Made by a program: the position numbers and the translations under genes
Assembly (NCBI GenBank): GCA_044221805.1
Contig: JBGAOK010000010.1
Coordinates: 1 to 54,680 of the forward strand
Source: Meridianimarinicoccus sp044221805
GTDB taxonomy: Bacteria > Pseudomonadota > Alphaproteobacteria > Rhodobacterales > Rhodobacteraceae
DNA length: 54,680 nt
Reading direction: 5' to 3'
Notes under the pieces: model-generated
What the model was told of the DNA's origin: nothing
Databases searched by the model: none
The model's input: the letters and a program-made list of their open reading frames with translations, nothing else
Part shown: in pieces, positions 42,077 through 49,505 of the stretch
Numbering within the stretch: the stretch's first letter is position 1
How the letters are laid out: each line of letters starts with the position of its first letter

Positions 42077-42596
42077 CCGCGCTCGCCCGGCGCAGCCGCG
42101 CCAACAGCAGTATTACCGCGATCGCCACCGCGGCCAGGGCCAGCAGCACCCACAGGTACTGCTCGATCATCGCCACCACCGCGGTCGCCGCCCCCAGCGC
42201 GAGGCCCAGGACGCCCATCCGCCAGTTGCCCCAGGCGCCGGCGGTGAAGGCGCCAAGCGCCAGGATCAGGCCGCAGGCCAGCCCGGTGTCGGCGTTCGTC
42301 ATCTGCCCGGCCTGCACGAAGATATGCACCAGCTCGATCGCCGCCAGCACCCCCAGCCAGTGCACCGCGGTCCGGGTCAGCGCCGTCAGGTCGACCCACC
42401 GGCCGCCGCTGTTCACCCGGTCGAAGCCATAGGAGACCAGCGCGAACACGACCACGAGCCCCAGCCAGTAGCCGTTCGACCGCATAGCCGAGACGTCCGA
42501 AGCGGCGATGGCGACGAAGGCCAGGGCCAGAAGGATCGCCGCAATGACGGCCTCGATCGCCATCTGGCGGGTTGCATGCGGGGTCGCGGTGCTCAT
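42069..42596 (-). CDS. Multi-pass membrane protein of unknown function
   Basis: 175 residues with five probable membrane helices, at about 15-33 (VIAAILLALAFVAIAASDV), 43-58, 80-95, 107-121 and 130-165. The second loop carries YGFDRVNSGGRWVDLTALTRTAVHWLG. I do not recognise the family. It is cotranscribed with the AI-2E-type transporter, whose gene it overlaps, so it may be a partner subunit (inference). Confidence 0.8.
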   Translation of the reverse strand: MSTATPHATRQMAIEAVIAAILLALAFVAIAASDVSAMRSNGYWLGLVVVFALVSYGFDRVNSGGRWVDLTALTRTAVHWLGVLAAIELVHIFVQAGQMTNADTGLACGLILALGAFTAGAWGNWRMGVLGLALGAATAVVAMIEQYLWVLLALAAVAIAVILLLARLRRASAGA

Positions 42597-42703
42597 CGTG
42601 CGGATCCTTCAGGACATGGTTTGCCGCCGGCGCTTCGGATGCTGGCCGGAGCGATTCGTCCATTTCATACCACGCCTTCCAGCGGGGCCCGACGCCCGCG
42701 GTG

Positions 42704-43447
42704 TCATGGCTCCGTCGGCTGCGGCACGGGACGGGCCAGCAGCGCCCTCAGCCGCGCCCGCGCCGGCAGAAAGGGCCGGTCGCCGTGGCCGGCGGCCAGA
42801 TGGCGTTCCAGGAAGTGTCCCGTCGTGCCCATCGCCTCGGCGATCTCGGGGTTGCCGGCCTCGCCCCGGCCGAGGAGACAGGGCGGCAGGGGCAGCAACC
42901 TCGGCGCCAGATCGCCCGCCCCCGCGACCGAGACCGCCCGCCCGGTCCGGGGCGAGACATAGGCCAGCCCCTCGCGCGCGCCGGTCACCGCACAGCGGCT
43001 CAGGTCCAGCCCGAAGCCGGTCGCCTCAAGCAGCGCCAGTTCCCACTGCAGATAGGCCAGCGGCCAGGCCGGGGTCAGCATCATCAGGTCCAGCAACTGG
43101 ACCGACCGGGCATAGAGCGCGGGATTGGGCATCCGGTCCGGCAGCACATGGGCAAGAATCGCCGTGACCGCCTCCAGCCCCGCCAGCGCCAGCCGGTCGG
43201 ACAGCAGATGCCCCAGCCGGCTGCGGACCGGCTCCACGGTGAAGGCGCCGAGCTGGTCCTCGACCCGGGCGCGCCAGGTCACGTCGAGCTGCGTCCCCGG
43301 CTGAAGCGCGGGTGCCAGCCGCCGCCCGGCGCCGCCCCGCACGACGCCCGCGTGCCGGCCATGGGCCGGCGTGAACACCTCGATGATGGCCGCGCTTTCG
43401 CCATGCCTGCGCACCGCGATCAGAAGCGCTTCGTCGCGCCAGTCCAT
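42704..43447 (-). CDS. recO: DNA repair protein RecO
   Basis: 247 residues. The N-terminal OB fold opens MDWRDEALLIAVRRHGESAAIIEVFTPAHGRHAGVVRGG. The helical C-terminal domain contains YLQWELALLEATGFGLDLSRCAVTG and a final FLERHLAAGHGDRPFLPARARL. The four-Cys zinc finger of some RecO proteins is not present, as is usual in alphaproteobacteria. RecO loads RecA with RecR in recombinational repair. It follows the era-DUF1491 pair after 44 bp, the common era-recO neighbourhood. Confidence 0.94.
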   Translation of the reverse strand: MDWRDEALLIAVRRHGESAAIIEVFTPAHGRHAGVVRGGAGRRLAPALQPGTQLDVTWRARVEDQLGAFTVEPVRSRLGHLLSDRLALAGLEAVTAILAHVLPDRMPNPALYARSVQLLDLMMLTPAWPLAYLQWELALLEATGFGLDLSRCAVTGAREGLAYVSPRTGRAVSVAGAGDLAPRLLPLPPCLLGRGEAGNPEIAEAMGTTGHFLERHLAAGHGDRPFLPARARLRALLARPVPQPTEP

Positions 43448-43491
43448 GGCGCAAGGCTAAGCCGGCGGCCCGGCCGCGCCAAGGGCCCGGC

Positions 43492-43824
43492 TCAGTCGGA
43501 GAGGCCCGGCTCGTCCAGCAGGTCGTGCCCGGTGCGGCTTTCCACCTCGATCAGCCAGAGGTCGGGGTCGCGCTGCGCCTGACGGGCCAGCGCCGCGTCC
43601 ACCTCGGCCTCGGGCCCCTCGGCCAGCACCACCCAGACCCGGGTGCCGGTCATCGGGTCGAAGCTGCGCTGCTTCGCCCGGGCGGTCCCGTCCAGGAGCG
43701 CCGTCTTGACGATCACCGCCCCGGCGGTGTCGTCACCGCGGCGCAGCACATAGGCCGGGACCAGCGCCAGTTCCAGTCGCTTCAGATAGGCCGCCACCCA
43801 GATCCCGGCGGCCAGCCGGCTCAT
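43492..43824 (-). CDS. DUF1491 family protein
   Basis: 110 residues. MSRLAAGIWVAAYLKRLELALVPAYVLRRGDDTAGAVIVKTAL, then RAKQRSFDPMTGTRVWVVLAEG and DPDLWLIEVESRTGHDLLDEPGL at the end, are the DUF1491 landmarks. The family is restricted to alphaproteobacteria and its function is unknown. Its ATG overlaps the era stop codon (ATGA), which suggests coupled expression with a ribosome-maturation gene. Confidence 0.93.
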   Translation of the reverse strand: MSRLAAGIWVAAYLKRLELALVPAYVLRRGDDTAGAVIVKTALLDGTARAKQRSFDPMTGTRVWVVLAEGPEAEVDAALARQAQRDPDLWLIEVESRTGHDLLDEPGLSD

Positions 43825-44789
43825 GTGTCGCCGTCGCGGAAGTCGAGCCCGATCTCGTTATAGCGTTCGGCCTCGTCCAGCCAGTTCGGCCGCACCTTCA
43901 CGGTCAGGAACAGGTGCACCTTGCGGCCGAGCAGTTCTTCCATGTCCTCGCGGGCCTGCTGGCCGACGATCTTCAGGGTCTCGCCCTTGTGGCCGATGAC
44001 GATGCCCTTGTGGCCGTCGCGGATCACATAGATCACCTGGTCGATCCGGGCCGAGCCGTCGGGGCGGTCCTGCCACTGCTCGGTCTCGACCGTGAGCTGG
44101 TAGGGCAGTTCCTGGTGCAGCCGCAGGGTCAGCTTCTCGCGGGTGGTTTCGGCCGCGATCATCCGCATCGGCAGGTCGGCGATCTGGTCCTCGGGATAGA
44201 GCCAAGGATGCTCGGGCAGTTCGGCGGCCAGCCAGCGGCGCAGGTCGGCGACGCCATGGCCGCGTTCGGCCGAGATCATGAAGGTGCGGGTGAACGGATA
44301 GCGCGCGTTCATGTCCTGGGTGAGCTTGAGCAGCACCGGCGCCTCGACCCGGTCGATCTTGTTGATCGCCAGCGCCACCGTCGCCCCGTGGGTGCGGTCG
44401 GGCAGCGACTCGAGGATCCGCGCCACGCCGTCGGTCAGGCCGCGATGGGCCTCGATCAGCAGGACGACGATGTCGGCATCCGCCACGCCGCCCCAGGCGG
44501 CGGCCACCATGGCCCGGTCCAGCCGGCGGCGCGGCTGGAACAGGCCGGGCGTGTCGACGAAGACGATCTGCGCCGCGCCTTCCATCGCCACGCCGCGGAT
44601 CCGGGCGCGGGTGGTCTGCACCTTGTGGGTGACGATCGACACCTTGGCGCCGACCATGCGGTTCAGCAGGGTGGACTTGCCGGCGTTCGGCTCGCCGATC
44701 AGCGCGACGAAGCCGGCGCGGGTGGGGCCTTCGAAGGTCGGCATGGCGGGGGTCTCGGGCGTGTCGCCCTGCGGGTCGTCGTCGGTCAT
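43821..44789 (-). CDS. era: GTPase Era
   Basis: 322 residues. The GTPase domain has G1 GEPNAGKST (32-40), G2 in VQTTRARIRG, G3 DTPGLFQPRRRLDRAMV and G4 NKIDRVE. The C-terminal KH domain has VIYVIRDGHKGIVIGHKGETLKIVGQQAREDMEELLGRKVHLFLTVKVRPNW. It binds 16S rRNA during 30S assembly. Residues 1-20 are an extension; an internal Met at 16 is an alternative start. It overlaps rnc upstream and DUF1491 downstream by 4 bp each. Confidence 0.97.
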   Translation of the reverse strand: MTDDDPQGDTPETPAMPTFEGPTRAGFVALIGEPNAGKSTLLNRMVGAKVSIVTHKVQTTRARIRGVAMEGAAQIVFVDTPGLFQPRRRLDRAMVAAAWGGVADADIVVLLIEAHRGLTDGVARILESLPDRTHGATVALAINKIDRVEAPVLLKLTQDMNARYPFTRTFMISAERGHGVADLRRWLAAELPEHPWLYPEDQIADLPMRMIAAETTREKLTLRLHQELPYQLTVETEQWQDRPDGSARIDQVIYVIRDGHKGIVIGHKGETLKIVGQQAREDMEELLGRKVHLFLTVKVRPNWLDEAERYNEIGLDFRDGDT

Positions 44790-45475
44790 TTCGTGCCCGC
44801 CTCCAGTCGGGTCAGCAGGGCCTGCGCCGCGGCCTGTTCGGCCTGCCGCTTGGTGCCGGCGGTGGCCACCGCCTCGTCGCCGCTTTCCAGCCGCGCGCGG
44901 ATGGTGAAGACCGGCGCATGGTCGGGGCCCGACCGGGCGATCTCGTCATAGCTGGGCGGCGGCAGGCGGCGGGCCTGGGCCCATTCCTGCAGGGCGGTCT
45001 TGGCGTCGCGCGCCACCTCCTCGGCGGTCGAGACGCGCTTGCCCCAGTGGCGCAGCACCACCGCGCGGGCGGCATCCAGACCGGCATCGAGGTAGACGGC
45101 GGCGATCACCGCCTCCATCGCATCGGCCAGGGCCGCATCGCGCTTGCGCCCGCCGGCGATCATCTCGGACCGCCCCAGCCGCAGCGCCGCGCCCAGATCG
45201 AGGCTGCGCGCGACCTCTGCCAGGGTTTCCTTCCGCACCAGCGCGTTGAAGCGCGGCGCAAGGCTGCCCTCGGGCGCCTCGGGATCGTCGGCCATCACCG
45301 CCTCGGCGATCACCAGACCCAGCACCCGGTCGCCGAGGAATTCCAGCCGCTGGTTGTCGGTCCGCCCCGGGGTGAACATCGACGGATGGGTCAGCGCCGC
45401 CTGCAGCAGATCCTCGCGTACGAAGCGATGGCCCAGCCGGGTGCAGAAGGCCGTCTGATCAAGCGACAGGGCCAA
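44786..45475 (-). CDS. rnc: Ribonuclease III
   Basis: 229 residues. The RNase III domain has LTHPSMFTPGRTDNQRLEFLGDRVLGLV (catalytic Asp/Glu cluster) and DAALADAMEAVIAAVYLDAGLDAARAVV. The dsRNA-binding domain has DAKTALQEWAQARRLPPPSYDEIARSGPDHAPVFTIRARL and GTKRQAEQAAAQALL. It matures rRNA and cuts double-stranded RNA. The start is a TTG at 45475 (MALSLDQTAFCTRLGHRF), two bases after the lepB stop; the reading frame has no ATG at a suitable place. Member of the lepB-rnc-era operon. Confidence 0.95.
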   Translation of the reverse strand: MALSLDQTAFCTRLGHRFVREDLLQAALTHPSMFTPGRTDNQRLEFLGDRVLGLVIAEAVMADDPEAPEGSLAPRFNALVRKETLAEVARSLDLGAALRLGRSEMIAGGRKRDAALADAMEAVIAAVYLDAGLDAARAVVLRHWGKRVSTAEEVARDAKTALQEWAQARRLPPPSYDEIARSGPDHAPVFTIRARLESGDEAVATAGTKRQAEQAAAQALLTRLEAGTK

Positions 45476-45477
45476 GG

Positions 45478-46266
45478 TCAGCCGAGCGCCTTGAAGAAGC
45501 GGTCGGCCCGCCAAGTCCAGAAATAGAAGATCGACCGGCCGGCGGACGAGAACATCACCCGGTCGGCGCGGCCGATCAGGTTCTCGAAGGGCACATAGCC
45601 GACACCGCGGGCCGCCTGCGGCACCCGGCTGTCGTTCGAGTTGTCGCGGTTGTCGCCCATGAAGAAGAACTCGCCTTCGGGCACGGCATAGACCGGGGTG
45701 TTGTCCAGCGGCCCGTTGCGGGCGTCGAGCACGTTGTGGCGCACCCCGTTCGGCAGTGTCTCGATCGACCGCGCGTTGACGCAGTCGCCGCCAAGGCCGA
45801 CCGGCGCGTTCAGGCACAGCGGCAGCGACCCGGCCGGGCCCTGGGGCTCGTAGGTCTCGATGAACTCGCCGGCGGGTTCCTGCGGCACCATCTCGCCGTT
45901 GATGTAGAGGATGCCCTCCTTCATCTGGATGCGGTCGCCGGGCAGGCCGATCAGCCGCTTGATGAAGTCCTCGCCGGTGACCGGGTGCTTGAACACCACG
46001 ATGTCGCCGCGTTCGGGCTGGGTGGCGAAGACCCGGCCCGGGATGAACACGCACATCGAGAACGGGCAGGAATGCTTGGAATAGCCATAGGCCATCTTGT
46101 TGACGAACAGGAAGTCGCCGATCAGCAGCGTGTCCTTCATCGACCCCGAGGGGATCCAGAACGGCTGGAAGAACAAGGTGCGGAACACCCCTGCGATCAG
46201 AAGCGCATAGACCACTGTCTTGACGGTTTCAACGATGCCGCCTTCCTTCTGGACCTTGACTGCCAT
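45478..46266 (-). CDS. lepB: Signal peptidase I
   Basis: 262 residues. A membrane segment is at about 16-34 (KTVVYALLIAGVFRTLFFQ), then the catalytic Ser42 in IPSGSMKDTLLIGD and Lys103 in FIKRLIGLPGD. The C-terminal box FFMGDNRDNSNDSR is followed by GRADRVMFSS. It removes signal peptides on the periplasmic face of the inner membrane. The ATG at 46266 (MAVKVQKEGG) is preferred over one 20 codons upstream. First gene of the lepB-rnc-era-DUF1491 run. Confidence 0.97.
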   Translation of the reverse strand: MAVKVQKEGGIVETVKTVVYALLIAGVFRTLFFQPFWIPSGSMKDTLLIGDFLFVNKMAYGYSKHSCPFSMCVFIPGRVFATQPERGDIVVFKHPVTGEDFIKRLIGLPGDRIQMKEGILYINGEMVPQEPAGEFIETYEPQGPAGSLPLCLNAPVGLGGDCVNARSIETLPNGVRHNVLDARNGPLDNTPVYAVPEGEFFFMGDNRDNSNDSRVPQAARGVGYVPFENLIGRADRVMFSSAGRSIFYFWTWRADRFFKALG

Positions 46267-46338
46267 TGTACCGTTCCTGCCTCGGGGTTCGCGGCGCTTC
46301 TTGCGGGCCGGGGGGAGCGGAGTCAAGCAAGACGCCGG

Positions 46339-47361
46339 TCAGCCGGTGCCGCGCCGCCGGCTGATACAGGTCACGCCGGTGATGGTCAGGAAGATCCGGG
46401 CGATGTGGTGGGCGGCGACGAACGGCACCTCGAGCCCCAGCGTGAAGGCGATCAGGCTCATCTCGGCCAGCCCGCCCGGGGCATAGGCCAGCAGCAGTTC
46501 GGCGAAGGGCAGGCCGGTCAGCGCCTTGGCCGCAAGGGCGAAGGCCGCGGCGATCGCCAGCAACAGCGCCGTGGCGCCCACCGAATGGCCGAGGCAGCGC
46601 AGGATCGCCCGCGGCGGCGTCCCGGCGAAGCGGCTGCCGATGGTGCTGCCCATGACCACCTGCGCCGCGGCGGTCAGCGCGCTTGGCACGGTGAAGTCGG
46701 TCAGGCCGGCCAGATGCGCCGCGGCGCTGGCCAGCATCGGCCCGATCAGCAGCGGCGCCGGCAGCCGCAGCCGGTGCCCGGCGACGGCGCCGCCCGCCGC
46801 GGTCAGCGCGAACCAGACCGCATCCCCCGGCGCCAGCGCCGCCAGCGGATGCCACGTCGCCGTCCGCCCCGACAGATCCGCCCCGGTGACCAGATGGATC
46901 AGCACCGGCAGCGCCAGCACCACGAGGAAGATCCGCGCCCCGTGCATCAGCGCGATGGTGGTGGCATCGGCGCCGGCGCGCTCGCCCATCAGGATCATGT
47001 CCACCAGCCCGCCGGGGGCCGAGGCGAAGAAGGCGGTCTTCGCATCCATCCCCGCGACCCGCTGCAGGTAGACCGACCCGGCCCAGCCCGCCACCGTCAG
47101 GAACGGCACCAGCAACGCCAGCGGCAGGATCCAGTGCAGCTGGTGCCCGATCATCCCGGCCGAGAACGAGCTGCCCAGCATCGCCCCCATCACGGCGACC
47201 ATCGGCGCCCGCGCCTTCTGCGACCCGGCGATCGGCCAGGACAGCAGCGCGCCCAGCCCGGTCGCGGTCATCGCCCCCAGCATCCAGGCCAGCGGCAGGT
47301 GCAGCCACCAGAACAGCGCCCCACCCAGGGCCCCAAGGACCAGCGAACGGGCAAGGCTCAT
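46339..47361 (-). CDS. AbrB-family membrane protein (putative ammonia monooxygenase-like permease)
   Basis: 340 residues made of two related halves with about ten membrane helices. GALGGALFWWLHLPLAWMLGAM and GAVAGHRLRLPAPLLIGPMLASA open the halves, and FFASAPGGLVDMI and LAYAPGGLAEMSLIA are the paired APGGL(A/V)(D/E)M motifs of the family. It is often annotated as AbrB or ammonia monooxygenase, but it is a transporter-like protein of unknown substrate. It sits between acpS and lepB, 72 bp from lepB, where that operon is usually continuous. Confidence 0.9.
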   Translation of the reverse strand: MSLARSLVLGALGGALFWWLHLPLAWMLGAMTATGLGALLSWPIAGSQKARAPMVAVMGAMLGSSFSAGMIGHQLHWILPLALLVPFLTVAGWAGSVYLQRVAGMDAKTAFFASAPGGLVDMILMGERAGADATTIALMHGARIFLVVLALPVLIHLVTGADLSGRTATWHPLAALAPGDAVWFALTAAGGAVAGHRLRLPAPLLIGPMLASAAAHLAGLTDFTVPSALTAAAQVVMGSTIGSRFAGTPPRAILRCLGHSVGATALLLAIAAAFALAAKALTGLPFAELLLAYAPGGLAEMSLIAFTLGLEVPFVAAHHIARIFLTITGVTCISRRRGTG

Positions 47362-47395
47362 CCGCGGGCGGCCCTGCCCCGCGGGACGGGCGCAC

Positions 47396-47815
47396 TCACG
47401 GGGCGGCGCCTGCCGCTGCCAGGGGGCGCGCCTCGATCACCACGAAGGCCTGCGCCCAGGGATGGTCGTCGGTCAGGGTCAGGTGCAGCACCGCCACATG
47501 CCCCGGCGGGATGATCGCCGCCAGCCGCTCCGCGGCCCAGCCGGTCAGCACCAGGGTCGGCTGGCCCGAGGGCAGGTTCACCACCCCCATGTCCTTCCAC
47601 GCGATTCCCATCCTCAGCCCGGTGCCAAGCGCCTTGGAGCAGGCCTCCTTCGCGGCCCAGCGTTTGGCGAAGGTCGCCGCCGGCTTGGCGCGGGCGTCGG
47701 CCTTGTGCTGTTCCACCGCGGTGAAGACCCGGTTGCGGAACCGGTCCCCGAAACGGTCGAGGGTGGCGGCGATGCGGTCGATATTGGCCAGATCCGAGCC
47801 GATGCCGATGATCAT
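47396..47815 (-). CDS. acpS: Holo-[acyl-carrier-protein] synthase
   Basis: Transfers phosphopantetheine from CoA to acyl carrier protein. 139 residues. The metal ligands are in MIIGIGSDLANIDRI (Asp8) and FAKRWAAKEACSKALGTGL (Glu56). GMGVVN-like DMGVVNLPSGQP and HVAVLHLTLTDDHPWAQAFVVIEA complete the fold. The ~10-residue Ala/Pro tail is extra. It is normally linked to pdxJ and lepB; pdxJ is absent here. Confidence 0.95.
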   Translation of the reverse strand: MIIGIGSDLANIDRIAATLDRFGDRFRNRVFTAVEQHKADARAKPAATFAKRWAAKEACSKALGTGLRMGIAWKDMGVVNLPSGQPTLVLTGWAAERLAAIIPPGHVAVLHLTLTDDHPWAQAFVVIEARPLAAAGAAP

Positions 47816-47831
47816 CGCCGCCCCTGTCGTC

Positions 47832-49391
47832 TCATGCGCTCTCTGCCACCCGTTCCCTGAGCACCCGGCGCAGGATCTTGCCCGAGGCCGATTTCGGCAC
47901 CGCCTCGACGAAGGTGACCGAGGCCGGCTGCTTGTAGTGCGCCAGCCGCTCGGCCAGATGGGCCAGCACCGCCGCCTCGTTCAGCGTGGCGCCGCTGGCG
48001 CAGACCACGAAGGCGGCCGGGCGTTCGCCGGCGTCCTCGTCGGGCACGCCGACCACGGCGGCGTCCGCGATCGCGGGGTGTTCCAGCAGCGTCTCCTCGA
48101 TCTCGGCCGGCGCCACCTGGAAACCCTTCACCTTGATCAGTTCCTTCAACCGGTCGCGGATATAAAGGTGGCCTTCGTCGTCCACAACCGCCAGATCGCC
48201 GGTCCTGAGCCAGCCGTCGGGCGTCAGGGTCGCCATCGTGGCGGCGGGGTTGTTGTGATAGCCCTTCATCACCTGCGGCCCGCGCACCCAGAGCTCGCCC
48301 TCCTCGCCAGGGGCGGCGTCTTCCAGCGTGACCGGATCCACAAGGCGGAACTCGGTGCCCGGCAGCGCCGGCCCTACCGACCCGGCCCGGGGCGCCCGGT
48401 GGTCGATCAGGTGGCAGACCGGGCTCAGCTCGGTCATGCCATAGCCCTGGATCACCGTGGCCCCCAGCCGGGTGCCGGCCAGTTCGGCCGTGGCCGGTCC
48501 CAGAGGCGCCGCGCCCGACATCACCAGCTCGACCGAGCTGACATCATGCTCGCCCACCATCGGATGCTTGGCCAGCGCCACCACCACCGGCGGCACGCAG
48601 AACAGCACCCGCGGCCGGTAGGTCGCCACCAGCTGCAGGAACTGCGCCAGGTCGAAGCGCGGCATCGTCACGATCCCGCCCCCGGCCGCCAGATACAGGT
48701 TCATCAGGATGGTCTGGCCGTAGATGTGGAAGAACGGCAGGAAGGCGATGGTCCATTCGCCCGGCCGGATCGACAGCAGCGTCTGGCACTGGTCGACATT
48801 GGCGACAAGGTTGCGGTGGGTCAGCATCACCCCCTTCGGCAGGCCCGTCGTGCCCGAGGAATAGGGCAGCACCGCCACGTCCTGCGCCACGTCGACCGGG
48901 TGCTGGGCGGCCAGCGGCGGCCCCATCAGATCGTCGAGCGACAGGGCGCCCTCGGCCTGCCCCACCACCGCGATCGTGCAGGGCTTGCCGGCCATCGCCG
49001 CGCGGCCCCTTCCCAGCAGGTCGGGCAGGGTGATCAGCAGATCCGCGCCGCTGTCGGCCAGCTGATGCGCCAGTTCGCGGTCGGTATAGACCGGGTTGAC
49101 CGTGGTCACCGTGGCGCCGGCGTAGAGCACGCCGTGGAAGGCGATGACGAATTCCGGCATGTTCGGCAGCATCACCGCCACCGTCCGGCCCGGGCCATAG
49201 CCCCGCGCGGCCAGACCGCCGGCAAGGCGCCGGATCGCGTCCTCCACCTCGCCCCCGGTCAGGCTGCGCCCGGTCGACCCCTCGATCACCGCCGGCTCGT
49301 CCCGGCGTTGCACGAGCCCCTGGAACAGGCGTTCCGTGATGGTCAGGTCGCTCGGCGCCAGTGGCGCATGGGGGCTCTGGTGAATGGCCAT
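47832..49391 (-). CDS. AMP-dependent acyl-CoA synthetase / 4-coumarate-CoA ligase-like
   Basis: 519 residues of the ANL superfamily. The P-loop-like YSSGTTGLPKGVML is at 177-190, FLPFFHIYGQTILM follows, then IQGYGMTELSP (A5), GDLAVVDDEGHLYIRDRLKELIKVKGFQVAPAEIE (A7-A8 hinge) and PKSASGKILRR with the catalytic Lys. Activates a carboxylic acid as adenylate then as CoA thioester. The sequence is closest in style to 4-coumarate/medium-chain ligases; the exact acid is unknown. It ends 16 bp before acpS begins on the same strand. A GGGAGGAAC sequence precedes the ATG at 49391. Confidence 0.93.
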   Translation of the reverse strand: MAIHQSPHAPLAPSDLTITERLFQGLVQRRDEPAVIEGSTGRSLTGGEVEDAIRRLAGGLAARGYGPGRTVAVMLPNMPEFVIAFHGVLYAGATVTTVNPVYTDRELAHQLADSGADLLITLPDLLGRGRAAMAGKPCTIAVVGQAEGALSLDDLMGPPLAAQHPVDVAQDVAVLPYSSGTTGLPKGVMLTHRNLVANVDQCQTLLSIRPGEWTIAFLPFFHIYGQTILMNLYLAAGGGIVTMPRFDLAQFLQLVATYRPRVLFCVPPVVVALAKHPMVGEHDVSSVELVMSGAAPLGPATAELAGTRLGATVIQGYGMTELSPVCHLIDHRAPRAGSVGPALPGTEFRLVDPVTLEDAAPGEEGELWVRGPQVMKGYHNNPAATMATLTPDGWLRTGDLAVVDDEGHLYIRDRLKELIKVKGFQVAPAEIEETLLEHPAIADAAVVGVPDEDAGERPAAFVVCASGATLNEAAVLAHLAERLAHYKQPASVTFVEAVPKSASGKILRRVLRERVAESA

Positions 49392-49505
49392 AGCAGTTCC
49401 TCCCTGGCTTCGTGGTCCACGGGCGATCTCTGCCGCCTCGCGGTGCCGAGCCTAGCACAGCCGGCCATGGATGCACGGAGTATCCCCGTGCATCCGGTGG
49501 TCCGC

